Below, piece after piece: positions 35,234 to 45,960 of a stretch of DNA of 64,000 nt. The notes under the pieces were generated by a model that did not search any database, was not told the DNA's origin, and saw nothing but the letters and a program-made list of their open reading frames with translations. The stretch spans positions 1,452,390 through 1,516,389 of the forward strand of contig QRFJ01000082.1 of the NCBI GenBank assembly GCA_006176705.1, written 5' to 3'. Made by a program: the position numbers and the translations under genes. Each line of letters opens with the position of its first letter. The first letter of the stretch is position 1. This stretch comes from Cocos nucifera (Eukaryota > Streptophyta > Magnoliopsida > Arecales > Arecaceae).

Positions 35234-36213
35234 ATCTAATGCAAAGGTATCACTCCAAAGTCGCTTAACAGGCATGCCGTAAATTGGTACGGTGAAGTTG
35301 CCATTTTATAAAGCAAAGTAATTGGCGCGCGACACATATATCCCTTTGGTTTTGTTTTTTTCCCGTAAAGTCACCTACATGACCTTCAATAATATGTTTT
35401 GAGTCTCGGCCGTATTGCTCTGATTACTTAATCCCAAATGCTTGGGAGTGCGCCCCCAAGACTTGTAATTAGATATAAGGTTGTAGGGTGAGCTGAGCTC
35501 GTGGCCTGACTCCAAATTTCTTTGATGAAATAGGAGAAAAAGATTATTTAAATTTATTTAAAAAATATAAAAAATATTGAGAAATCTCTTTCCAAACATC
35601 TGGTTAATATTGAAAATTTAAATTTCAAATTCCTGCCAACATCCTACCAACATATGAAATTCAAATTTTTCCATGCAAATAAAATACTATTTTTTGAATT
35701 TTATAATTGAAAAATTTTGTTGAACTGAGAGAGGAGAAGAAGACCCAAACCTCTAGAGAAGGTGGCTGTTCAATAGCGAATTTAATCAACGACAACACTA
35801 ATTAGTATGGAATAAAAAAAGTATAGAGAGAAAAAAAATAATCGGCATCTTTAGAAAGAAGAGGAGTTAAATAGCAAGTGATTGATCCGATACAAGAGAG
35901 AAAAAAGAAAAAAAAAGAAATGGAAAGATTTCCGACCATGACACGCTCGGTGAGTTTTGAGGGTCTTCTTTATTATTACATTCGGTGAACGCCCTGACAC
36001 AAAAATTTGCTTGCTCAGGCTGCGGTCATCTACAAATCCCGAACCTACCTCCTGATCTAATTAATCCTTATCACTCCTACCACGTACCCATTTCAACCCG
36101 TCCAAGATCGTCTCCCTAAATCGAATCCACATCTACTTACCAAATTAATCCCTCCCTTTTTTATCCAGCACCTACTTTGACCTATGACAACAACATTTGA
36201 GTACATTAGGTTT
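35234..36213. other. No gene or clear repeat recognised
   Basis: AT-rich sequence with scattered homopolymers. The piece near 35940-36070 is of more even composition but has no open frame or domain I recognise. Confidence 0.4.
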
Positions 36214-36380
36214 CGAATACTAAAGGATAATAAATAAAATGAAACTAAAGACAATCTAATGATAATACCAAAAATATAAAGAAATTATAGGTAAGAACAC
36301 TAGAATTTAACATGATTCAATCAAAATTTATGTCCCACACAAGGACGAGGAGCTTTCACTAAAATAATAATTTAGAGTAT
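36214..36380 (-). repeat. Inverted fragment of a copia-type LTR
   Basis: On the minus strand this matches 36606-36784 with moderate divergence. Shared words are GGATAATAAATAAAA, CTAATNATAATACCA and CACTAAAATAATAATTTA. The gap of about 225 bp between the two arms is AT-rich with no gene. Confidence 0.65.
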
Positions 36381-36605
36381 AAAAAAAATCATTTCTAACA
36401 CTATGCCGAGAACACCACTTCTAATATAAAAAATAAAAAATTCAAGATTAAACAAACCTTCAATAAAATTCTCATTGGAATAACTCTAACTCGAAATTAA
36501 GTAAATTCCTCCAACCGACATTCTCCAATCTTCTTTTCTTGAATGAAGTACCCTCCAATCCTCTCTTCTTCTCTCTCTTTTGGTGACTCATGGCTTCCTT
36601 TTTTT

Positions 36606-37010
36606 GATACCGTAAATTATTATTTTAGTGGAAGCTCTTTACTCTCATCTCTGTATAGACGTAGGCTTTGGCCAAACCATATTAAATTTTGATATTCTTG
36701 GAATTGCTGTGATTTCTATATATTGGTATTATTGTTAGCATATTTTTGCTTTCTTTTTATTTATTATCCTTCAGTATTCATCAAAAACCCAACAAGTAAT
36801 ATTAGGGCCAGATTTTACCGAATCTAGAGTAGTGAAGAAAGAGTTGAGATGCTAATAGATAGAGCATCAATCTTCATTGGGCACTATGATTAAGTTGATA
36901 TCAACCAACTACTTGATTTGGAAGCCTCGCATGAAAGAGCAACTTTACCATAAAAATCTTCACAACCTAATCGAGGGAGTTGTTACTCAAAGCCCAACAA
37001 GTGATATTGT
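36606..37010 (+). mobile_element. Copia remnant: LTR end, primer-binding site and gag start
   Basis: An LTR fragment (36606 to about 36795) is followed by AAGTAATATTAGGGCC at 36795-36810, a decayed initiator-Met primer-binding site (TGGTATCAGAGCC type). A short gag opening follows at 36877-37010: LISTNYLIWKPRMKEQLYHK then NLIEG, the usual start of copia gag. Nothing of pol follows, so this is a truncated copy. Confidence 0.65.
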
Positions 37011-37740
37011 TCTTCTCTATAAAATAATCTGCTATACTTTCTTTTTTCTTCCACCTCTGGGGCATGAATTGAATTTGATTTAGATTTATAGTTTTTGAAA
37101 AACAAGTTACTATGACTATAAAATTCTCCACATTTATAAATTGGCAACACCAACACAGCTCAACTCTCAAGTTCATGGACGGGATAGAGTAATGTTATAA
37201 TATTACAAAGATGCTTTTGAATGATGTAGATCGATGTGCTTGAATAAAGGTAACTATTGAGCAAAACATTAATATACTAGGGTAATTCAAATGATAGAAA
37301 TTCTGCTCTTGCCAAGTGTCCCCAAATGCAGAACTATTGAAGGTTGCAAATATATTTGCCTGCACGTCGTGCCATTTGGTGGTCATTGGCTGAGGATGCT
37401 AAACAAACTTTTCAGATTCATTCTGTAAAGTGGTTCAAGAAAAAAAAAAAACAAAAACAAAAAAATAATTCGAGCTCAGTGCTTTTATAATAGACTAAGT
37501 TTACATATCATTCGTTGGGGATTTAGTAGGTTAATGAACGTTCTAATCACAAGACCTATATGGTTCTCTTAGAAGTTAGACTATATTCACAGGAGTAGTC
37601 AGAACAATCTACCGTGTAAAGTAGTATAAGGTTATCACAAAGACTAAATCTTGCCAGAAAAACTATTAATAAATTTTAATTAGCTTTAGCTTGCCATCCA
37701 AGAAAAGTTATAAAAGACACCCATAAACAGAATCCTTCGA
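37011..37740. other. No gene recognised
   Basis: AT-rich sequence with short chance open frames on the minus strand (for example 37195-37386) that show no domain. It contains an A-rich tract at 37439-37466. Confidence 0.4.
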
Positions 37741-37895
37741 GGGAAAATATTTTGCTCACCACGGGTGGTGAGCCACCGGCGGTGATTGGCTCATGCATAG
37801 AGCTAAAAGGATTTTTGTTTTTTAAACACCATACTTTTTCTTTCTGACTCATGTGTGAGCGGATCACCATAGGCAGTGAGCAAAAAATTTTTCTC
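37741..37895. mobile_element. Small MITE with terminal inverted repeats
   Basis: The left end GGGAAAATATTTTGCTCAC and right end GTGAGCAAAAAATTTTTCTC are inverted, and the similarity continues inward (GGTGGTGAGCCAC against the inverse of GCGGATCACCATAG). It is about 155 bp long and has no coding capacity. Target duplication not clear. Confidence 0.65.
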
Positions 37896-38409
37896 TTTCA
37901 AAAAAATGTCTAACTAAAATCTTTTTCTATCTATTTTTTTTAATTTTTTTCTCGGTTTTGTATAGATGCTCGAGAAATAACAGGACGAGATTTTTCTTAT
38001 ATCATATATACTAATATAAATTATATAATCAAAATCTATTATAGTAATATATTATTTATTTGATACTAAGTACTATATATATTATGTTCTATTAATATTG
38101 CAGTGCATATATAAATATAATTTAAAATTCTAATATTGTAATACATCAGTTACATTTGATATATTAGTGACATTAATATTCTGTTTTGCATACTATATCA
38201 ATATTATGTTGCATTGCATATTATTATGTCATATTATATATTGTACATTTTTATCCTTTTATATTATATATTTTTGTAATATTAAGTTATATAATATTGT
38301 ATACTACTCAAATTATATATTCCATTATATTATATATTATTTACATATCATATTGATTTTATAATCATCATAGCAATATTATCAATACAAAGTATTTATA
38401 TTAATCTTA
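37896..38409. other. AT-rich target region left of the non-autonomous gypsy element
   Basis: Very AT-rich, with many ATATTA and TATAT words; a short open frame at 38167-38364 is low complexity. The sequence right of that element (45706-45955) has the same character, so the two were probably contiguous before insertion. Confidence 0.55.
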
Positions 38410-38610
38410 TGCACTATTGTGGGAATTTTGGTACTGGCCGAAGATGTGGGATCCAAAGAACCACTGAACCACACTATCAGCCATGCATATACTTTGAGAA
38501 TTGCTTTGGTTTACTTAGCTCAGACAAAGGCTTTAATTGTCTCTCTGCCTCTTATCCCATCCTCCCATGAGTACACAACAAGAAGAAAAAAAGAAATAGA
38601 TGGGAGAAAC

Positions 38611-38795
38611 AGGTCCTTGGCTAATAGATCCTTGGCCAACAGACCCTCCTTGGCCAACAAGTCCTCAATCAATAGGCCCTCCTTAGCTAGCAAACCCTCG
38701 ACCAATAGGTCCTCAGCCAACAGGCCCTCCTCGGCCCACAAGTCCTTGGCTAATAGGTCCTCCATGGCCTTCCTTAGCTAATAGGCCTTTTTCGG
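38611..38795. repeat. 15 to 18-bp tandem array within the 5' LTR
   Basis: About a dozen variants of GGTCCTCGGCCAACA follow each other. The matching place in the 3' LTR (about 44519-44585) has only four or so units. Overlapping open frames on both strands (for example 38419-38781) are products of this array. Confidence 0.8.
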
Positions 38796-39546
38796 CCCTT
38801 GCACTCCTAATCTTGGTTGTTGACACCCTAAAGGGTTATTCATAGCCCTATCACGTCATCTATTAAAAGATGGGAATGGTCATAGACAGGATGAAGCTAT
38901 GTTATTTTTAAGGTCTTTAACTGCAAACTCACATTATTGATGGAGATGACCTCTATGTATTATGAGGTGACACCACTCATCCATCTAGAGCACCACCGAC
39001 CGACACCCAGGCATCGAGCATCAAGCTAAGGGAAGCCCCAGCTCTGGTGTCTTTCTCAAGGATCTTTGGCCGATCCTTACTCTTAATTGATCTTGGAGCC
39101 ATTCACTATTATAAATTACTTTAGCAAGATCGATCCTCACACGGTCCTATCAGGCCATGTTACCCCATATGAGATTAAGCCACTTTGGCATCCAACCCGA
39201 ACCAGCTAACCTAAGACTTCAACCCTTGGCCCGGATTCCAGCATTCACACTAAGCTCGTCGCCTGCGACACAAGACGAGCCCGAGGTCTATCTCGATCCT
39301 GATCTATGATTCAGCTGTCATCCGAAGTCTCTAAACAGCTGTCAATTCGGATCATTAAAGATAGCAGCTTATCATGATGACTCCTAGAGACCTTCCTATG
39401 GCTCGTCACATCACTCCATTAATAAACGAGCATAATTATGAGTAGGGCAAGTCCCTCATTCTCTTAGCCTCTAGTTGACAAACTCATATCTAATAAATGA
39501 GATGTGTCATGAGGTGACTACTTATCAAATCCAAGAAAGCTTAAGA

Positions 39547-39556
39547 GCTATAAATG
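39547..39556 (+). promoter_or_regulatory. TATA box of the non-autonomous element 5' LTR
   Basis: GCTATAAATG is at 39547. The same place in the 3' LTR (about 45412) reads GCTATGTATG, a weakened TATA. Confidence 0.5.
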
Positions 39557-39845
39557 AATTTTGAGGACATTCAATAGGAGGTAAAAGATCTCTAACATCC
39601 TAACATTCTCCCATGGCTCTAGCATCCTTTATTAAAAAAGGTAAATAGGTAACCCCTAAGGTATAAAATTTCTCTCTCGAATGCTCCTCTTTTGCGTCTG
39701 TTGGCTGGATGACTAAGTTGAGCATCAGTAGATCCCCATCGGAGTCACCTTCAGTTAGAAACATTTTTTATAGATCTCACCCTCGGTGACCCGACGCTCC
39801 ATCGACTCTAGCTGCTTCGGCATTTGACAAAAATCCATACCAACA

Positions 39846-39864
39846 GATTGACGCTAAAGGAAAG
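39846..39864 (+). promoter_or_regulatory. Primer-binding site of the non-autonomous element
   Basis: GATTGACGCTAAAGGAAAG follows the LTR directly and resembles GATTGACGTTAGAAGAAGGG at 46849. I do not assign the tRNA. Confidence 0.55.
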
Positions 39865-40742
39865 ACCTATGCCCGCTTTTGGAGAAGGGCATGCCATTTG
39901 AAACACGTCATCTGGCGGAGGCCCTAACTGGAGGTCATGCTCCATACTTGCTACTGGAGGCATCTCCACTATCATCTCCACTGGCTCATGCTCTGCACTA
40001 GTTGCTGGAGGCATTTCCATCATCATCTCCACCAGCTCATTCTCCACACAACTGCTGAAAACATCCTCACCGCCCTTTCTATTGGCTCTCGGGGAGAACC
40101 AGCTCTCACCATCTAACATGGGCACTGACTCTGGTGGTCCACACTATCCAGCGATTAAGAAGAGAGGGAGAAAGGAAAGCCTCCTACACATCTGGCCTTA
40201 GCCTCTAATAAAGTTGCTTATGTACAGCCGCCCATGCTCAGTGCAGGAAAAAGGTACTACGTTATTCTTTCATTCTCAATTTATGCAATTACCGTGGGCC
40301 ACTTGCACTTGGCATTCCCCCTCTCCTCATATTCTCTTTGTCACAAATGATAGATGATAAGAAAGAAAATAAAGAGGATCTTCTCCTTTTCCCTCGGCCT
40401 ATCCTATCATCAATGGCGGCCAAAATAAATAAATAAATAAATAATAGAAGGAAAAAAAGAGAGAGGGAAGTAGAACAAAAGACAAATGAAGAAAAAAGGA
40501 GAGGAAGGGAGAAGAGAGGGAAAAAAGTGGGAAAGGGAAAAGATACATTGGCGGTCACTAACCTCCTTTGCCTGCACGCACACCTCTACTGGCGTTGGAC
40601 CCGACTTCACCGCCTCTGGTGGCCTCTCCCAGTGCCGCCCTCACGTCCTTGTGTTTATCCTCTTTTGGACGACAATGACGTATATCCGACCTTCCTACGG
40701 TCGGTATCGCCTCCATACGCACCTTCCTAGCCGAGACCCTTT
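39865..40742. other. Interior of the non-autonomous element, no gene
   Basis: Bases 39949-40055 hold two copies of a 51-bp unit (CTGGAGGCAT at 39954 and 40005). Bases 40380-40550 are purine-rich with an AAAT microsatellite near 40425-40445. Open frames on both strands near 40289-40749 are low complexity. Confidence 0.5.
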
Positions 40743-40950
40743 AGACTGACTCCCTCTCTATGCACCGCGATGATGCCATGCATTGGCCGACCTCTTTATG
40801 CGCCGTGATGATGCTGTGCACTGGGTGCCTTCTCTCTACATGCCGCAACGACGCTGCATGCTGGTTGACCTCTTTGCACGTCGTGACGATGCCATGCACT
40901 AGCTGACCCTCCTCCATGCACACTGCAATGATGCTGTGCGTTGGCTGATT
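40743..40950. repeat. Tandem repeat of about 40 bp, five copies
   Basis: Variants of GATGATGCCATGCACTGG recur at about 40769, 40807, 40848, 40884 and 40927, each followed by a CT-rich spacer. Overlapping Cys/His-rich frames on the minus strand follow from the repeat. Confidence 0.7.
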
Positions 40951-41736
40951 TCTCCTTTACGGTGGTCGAGTTTGTCTTGCACTTCAGCAAGTGTAAAATT
41001 TGACAAAACAAAGAAAAGAAAGAAGGAAAACTTCCTATGCGTCCGTCCTCGACCTCAGCCAAAGTCACCTATATACAGCCATCCATGTGGGTTCTCTCTT
41101 TATGTACATGCTGTGCCCCTGCGCCGAGGCAGCCTGCGAATGGTTGCGCTCCTTGCCCGTATATGCTAAGCCGAAGTCTAGCTTAGGACTGGGCAAACAT
41201 GGTAAGAGACTTTCAAGCCCTCACCTATTTTTTTTCTCTTATAGGACAACGGCCTTTGAACATTTGAGCAGAGGTCGGAATTAGACCGAGGTAAAACTCG
41301 AGGTTGAGTTAAGGTGGAGAGCACACCAAGCCAAGGCACATGATGAAAAAGCCAAGCAAAATCCAAGAACTTCCAAATAGATTTCAAAAGGCTTTCATGA
41401 TGATACGACAAGATGAAAAAAAGAAGTGATGTTCGGATCTACAAAAAGGGGTAGTTTAGTCTTTTCCTCCCTCTATTTTATTGTCTTTTCTTTTTTTTAT
41501 TTTTTTATTATTTTAGAGGAAAATACAATAGCCTTTATTTGGCTTTAAATTCAACAACTAAAAAATTATTTATGCCATAGGAGATTGGTCGGATGGCCCT
41601 TTTCATGCCCCTTGAGAGAGGCTCTTTCAGCAGCTTAATGAGGAGAGGTCGGATGGCCCTTTTGTATCCTAAGGAAGAGGCTGGATGGCCCTTATATGCC
41701 TTAGCAAAGAAGGCCTCGGCGATCAAGGAGCGGGAG
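40951..41736. other. Interior of the non-autonomous element, no gene
   Basis: Mixed sequence without a recognised domain. GGTCGGATGGCCCTTTT occurs at about 41587 and 41647, with a shorter version near 41682, a loose repeat of about 40 to 60 bp. Confidence 0.45.
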
Positions 41737-42108
41737 CTAACCAATGAGGACCCCTGAAGTCCGTTAATTTTTATCCAGGTTGCTCGTCGATTTTCATCCG
41801 GACCGAAGATCAGAGCGAGGGCTAACCAACGAGGACCCTTGAAGTCGATCGATTTTCATCCGAACCACCCATTGATTTTCATCCGGGTTGAAGATTGAAA
41901 TGTAGGCTAACTAAAGAGGACCCCTGAAGCCCATCGATTTTTATTTAAGCCGCCCGTCGATTTTTATTTAGGCTGAAGATTGATGCAGGACTAACCAATA
42001 AGCACCTTCGAAGCCCGTCGATTTTCATTCGGGCTATCCATCAATTTTCATCCGAGCTAAAGATCAGAGTGGGGGCTAACCAATGACGAGCCCCAAAGCC
42101 CATCGATT
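41737..42108. repeat. 85-bp tandem repeat, four full units and part of a fifth
   Basis: Units begin CTAACCAA or similar at 41737, 41822, 41907, 41991 and 42076, a spacing of 84 to 85 bp. Each unit contains two copies of a sub-repeat like CGATTTTCATCCGGGC. Units differ mainly by transitions. Similar position and style to the array in the 3' region of the neighbouring Tat element. Confidence 0.88.
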
Positions 42109-42470
42109 TGAAGAAAAATCTCATTTTCCATCATAGGATCGTCCAGATTTGATTAGATCTGAGGTGAATTTTTCAAAAAATAAAATTCTACAATCTGAGA
42201 AGATCTAAGAGTTCTCAGATCTAATTATGATGATTTAATATTAAATATAAAAATTAAATTTAAATAAAAAATATCTGATATACCAAGTTAGGATAATATA
42301 ATTATCTTGATGATGATCCTGATGCTTCTGAGATTCTGAATCGAGCTGTGTATGTACCTGATCTCTATCAGAGTCTACTCAAATAGGATATGAAGATCTT
42401 CTTCTTTTGAATCAATGTTTTAAAGATTAGATCTAAATCTAATCTAAAAAATTTTTATGAAACAATAATT
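42109..42470 (-). repeat. Copia LTR 3' part in reverse orientation
   Basis: On the minus strand it aligns with the last 350 bp or so of the LTR of the copia element at 18967-29365. Shared blocks include AAGAAGAAGATCTTCA, CAGAATCTCAGA, GATCATCA and AGATCTAATCAAATCTGGACG, and it ends in CA at the complement of 42109. It is a diverged relative, not a copy of the same element. Confidence 0.65.
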
Positions 42471-42479
42471 TTTTCTTTC

Positions 42480-43230
42480 AGCAGTATGATCCCGCGTGCA
42501 TGCTTCCGCCGATACTAGGACTGTAGGCCCGGGCGTCCTCTAATTCCTTACTACACGCCCGCGCACCTTCGTCAGAGCTGGGGTCGGCTTCGGCGGCCTG
42601 TGCGCCCTCTATGCGCAACTCCCTTCCGTCCGAAGCCACCCGCGCCGACCTCGTCTCCCTTCCGGCCGAAACGACCAGCGCCAACTCCGCCTGCCCTCCA
42701 CGGCCCGGCCTCTGTGCGTTCCTTGCGTGCTCGGCCAGCTCTAAGACCCGCAGCTGAGGAAGAACCACCGCCGATGAAGAAGAAAAAAAGCGGGAAGAGG
42801 AGGCTACGGCCTCCCCCATGCGCTCGTCGCACCCAGTCGGTGCCGAAACCCGCCAGTGCCAACGAAAAAGAAAAGAAGAGGAGGCCCATGGCCTCCTCCC
42901 GCGGCCATCGCACGATCGGCCGGTGCCAAGGCAGGGGAGGCCACGGGCCTCCCCCATGCGCTCTCGCACAGTTTTCTATGCACCCTCCGTGTGCTCTGGT
43001 GCGGCCGAGGTAGCCCGCAGCGGTCGCCAGGGAGCCTTGCAACATGGCCGTACATTCTCCCGTCGATGCCTCAGCGAACACCCCCCTTTGGGCCGAGCCT
43101 CCCTCGGCCTCCACACGCGCATAGGAGAGGGTGGAGAAGCTGAAAAGAAAAAAGAAAAAAAAGAGAGAATCGAGAAAAGGTGGCGCGAGAGGGAGAGGAA
43201 GAGAAAGAGGAGGGTGCACTCGCACGAAAT
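42480..43230. other. GC-rich island of unknown origin
   Basis: It stands out sharply from the AT-rich surroundings and contains three loose copies of a 50 to 80-bp block (GGCCTCCCCCATGCGCTC near 42809 and 42949, a variant near 42889). Several open frames exist on both strands (for example 43225-42572) but all are Arg/Gly/Ala/Pro-rich with no domain. It may be the 5' portion of the same reverse copia LTR as 42109-42470, or captured host DNA. Confidence 0.4.
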
Positions 43231-44317
43231 CAAAGAAGGAAAAAATCTAGATGGATTCAGAGTACGGATCAAATTCTAATCAAACAGCAAGGAATCGAGC
43301 AGAACTTACGGGCCTTCGAATAAAACTCAAGGACCACGAGACACTAAAATCAAATCTGAATAAAAGATAAAAACAAGATCAAGAAAAAAAAAATAATAAT
43401 AAGACTGAAAAATGCTGGCATAGACCCTGTGACCTCTCGCTCTTCAGTAAGTGACCCCAACGAAGGCTCTAAAGAGCGAGCAGAGCCAAGGCCCTCACTA
43501 TTCTGCAAGTAAGGTCAAATCCTCGGGAGCTAAGGTCAAGTCTTCAGAAGTCAAAGTGAAGAGTCAATCAAAAAAGGTCGACTAGAGGCAAACTAATAAA
43601 TAGGGTTCATCTTTCGTTTGCAGGTCTATGATGGTCCAATAACACTTCTTATCCACGAGCAAATTGAGTGGAAGTCGTGATGACAACGATCAACCCAACG
43701 AAATATTTTGATGGTAACTCATCTTTGGATGAAGATAACCTCGAGAAAGGCACCCCAAAAGCCAATCCCATCATGAAAAAAATCTCTTATTTTTCAGCAA
43801 AGCAGAGCCAAGAAAGTTTCCGACCTAATCATGATTTTTCTGATTACTTTGAATGGAGGGGAAGGGCGGAGTGAGGTGCAAGCACCCTGCACTTGCTCGC
43901 ACCTCCATCGGGGCCAAAAAACCCCTCCTAAGGACCCCATAATAAAGCCCTTGGCATCCTTCCCTTAAAAGAAATTTGCCATGGGTCCTCTAATGCTTAA
44001 TTCGGATAGGTGTGAACTCAGGCTCCATCCGATCCGATTCTGACTATATTTTCTAACAATAGTTCAGTATCATGTACAAGATGCGTAAACCTCGGCCAAA
44101 TTCTACATGAAAGTATACATTTTTCAATACACGCTGCTTCTTGGAATGTTGCTAATAAAATCTGTCATGACTGTCCCTCTACAATTCTTTACATCCATTG
44201 AAAGTCATGCAGATGCCCCCTCAACCAAACAACATCAAGTTCCTATATCTTCGGCCCGTTTACCTATAGTACTCTCTTCACTCGAATCAAGACTTAGACT
44301 TAGGAGTAGGGGACTAG
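43231..44317. other. 3' interior of the non-autonomous element, no gene recognised
   Basis: A 68-codon frame at 43668-43874 (INPTKYFDGNSSLDEDN) has no domain I recognise. A hairpin GAGGTGCAAGCA...TGCTCGCACCTC lies at about 43873-43906. A purine-rich tract ends at 44317. Confidence 0.4.
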
Positions 44318-45700
44318 TATTGGAGGTATTTTGGTACTGACCGAAGATATGGGATCCGAAGAACTACTGAACTGTGCTGCCAGCCATGCATATGTTTTGA
44401 GAATCGCCTTGATTCACTTAGCTCTAACAAAGGCTTTAATTGCTTCTCTACTTCTTGTCCCATCCTTCCATGAGCACATAACAAGACATAAAGGCAAAAG
44501 AGAAATAGGTGGGAGAAACAGGTCCTCAACCAACAGGCCCTCCTCGGCCAATAGATCCTTGACCAATAGGCATTTCTCGCCTTGGCCTCCACATCCTTCC
44601 TTAGCAAATGGGCCTCTTTTGGCCTCTACCCTCCCAATCTTGGCCGTTGATACCTTTAGAGGGCTATTCATAGTCCTATCACATCACCCATTAAAAGATG
44701 GGAATGGTCATACGTATGGTGAAGCTATGCTGCTCTCAAGGTCTCTAACTACGAACTCACATCATTGATGGAAATGACTCTCATGTACTATGAGGTGATA
44801 CCACTCGTCCATCCAGAGCACCACTGGCCCGGAGGCAACACCTAGGCATCGGACATCGAGCCAAGGGAAGCCCTAACTTTGGTGTCTTCCTCGAGGATTT
44901 TGGTCGATCCTTACTCCTAATTAGCCTTGGAGCCATTTAGTATTATAAATTACTTTAGAGAGATTGGCCCTCGCATGGCTCCATCAAGTCGTGTCACTCC
45001 ATATGAGACCAAGCTACTTTAGCATCCAATCCAGACTAGTGGACTTGAGACTTCGACCCTTGGCCTCGACTCTAGTATTTATGCTAAGCTCGTCGCTTGT
45101 CGGCACATGACCAGCCCGAGGCTTATCTCTCACGATCTATGGTTCAACTGCCGCACCTGACAGGATTCATCCAAAGTCTCCAAATAGTTGTTAATTCAGA
45201 TCATTAAAGGCAGCAGTTTATTATGATTACTTCTAGAGACCTCCCTATGGCCCATCACATAACCCCATTAATAAACAGGAGTAATCATGAGTAGGGCGAG
45301 TCTCTCATTCTCTCAGTCTCTAGTTGACAATCTCATATCATTAATAAATAAGACTCCTATGTGTCATGAGGTGACTACTCATCAAACCTAAGAAAGCCTA
45401 AGGGCTATGTATGGATTTCAAGGATATTCAATGGAAGATAAAAGATCTTTGATATCTTTACATTATCCCATGGCTCCAGCCTTATTAAAAGAGATAAACA
45501 AGAGATCTTTAAGGTACGCAATCCCTCTCTCTTGAATGCTCTCCTTTCTCGTTTGTTGGCCGGATCACTAACTTGAGCATTAGAGAGTCCCCACCGGAGC
45601 CATCTTCGATCAGAAACTTTTTTTGTAGGTCTCGCTCCCGACAACTTGGTGCTCCACTGACTTCAGCTACTTTAGCACTTGACAAAAATCTGCACCAACA
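44318..45700 (+). repeat. 3' LTR of the non-autonomous gypsy-type element
   Basis: 1383 bp, starting TATTGGAGGTATTTTGG and ending CACCAACA, followed by the TGCAC duplication. The short tandem array is contracted compared with the 5' LTR. Confidence 0.82.
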
Positions 45701-45705
45701 TGCAC

Positions 45706-45955
45706 TATGATATTACATCATCATCATTATTAATTATTTATAGTACTTTTAATATTATTACTTATACTACTAATAATTTTTATTAAAATTAGTAATATAA
45801 TGTTACTAAATTATTATTTTTTTTTTATCATATCATGTTTTGCAGTTCATAGAATTATATATCATATTGTTATGTTATGGTAATACGTTGTTATTATATT
45901 ATTTATATATTATAATATCATTACAATCTTTGTCATTTAATATTAATAATATTTT
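45706..45955. other. AT-rich spacer between two gypsy elements
   Basis: Simple AT-rich sequence (ATTATT and AATATTA words), the right-hand continuation of the target region at 37896-38409. No gene. Confidence 0.6.
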
Positions 45956-45960
45956 AAAAC

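Larger units (their letters stand above)
38415..39845 (+). repeat. 5' LTR of the non-autonomous gypsy-type element
   Basis: It begins TATTGTGGGAATTTTGG and ends TACCAACA. The first two bases are TA rather than the usual TG; the 3' LTR also begins TATTGG. It is longer than its partner mainly because of an expanded short tandem array at 38611-38795. Confidence 0.82.
38415..45700 (+). mobile_element. Large non-autonomous gypsy-type LTR element (LARD-like)
   Basis: Direct LTRs lie at 38415-39845 (1431 bp) and 44318-45700 (1383 bp), with flanking 5-bp copies TGCAC at 38410-38414 and 45701-45705. The primer-binding region GATTGACGCTAAAGGAAAG matches that of the Tat element at 46849 in its first part. 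The 3' LTR is preceded by a purine-rich tract (44300-44317). The 4.5-kb interior encodes no gag or pol that I can find. It holds several tandem-repeat families, a copia LTR fragment in reverse orientation and a GC-rich island. It must have depended on proteins from another gypsy element, possibly a Tat relative. Confidence 0.82.

Noticed and set aside
35072..35275. Minus-strand frame with a Gly-rich run
   Set aside because: The Gly run is the translation of a poly-C tract.
38419..38781. Open frame with a repeated NRPSLAN theme and its minus-strand partner
   Set aside because: Produced by the short tandem array in an LTR; the homologous LTR has a different number of units.
42478..43279. Several long open frames on both strands in the GC-rich island
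   Set aside because: Frames overlap on both strands, the composition is Arg/Gly/Ala/Pro-rich, no domain or splice structure is seen; explained by low stop-codon frequency in GC-rich DNA.
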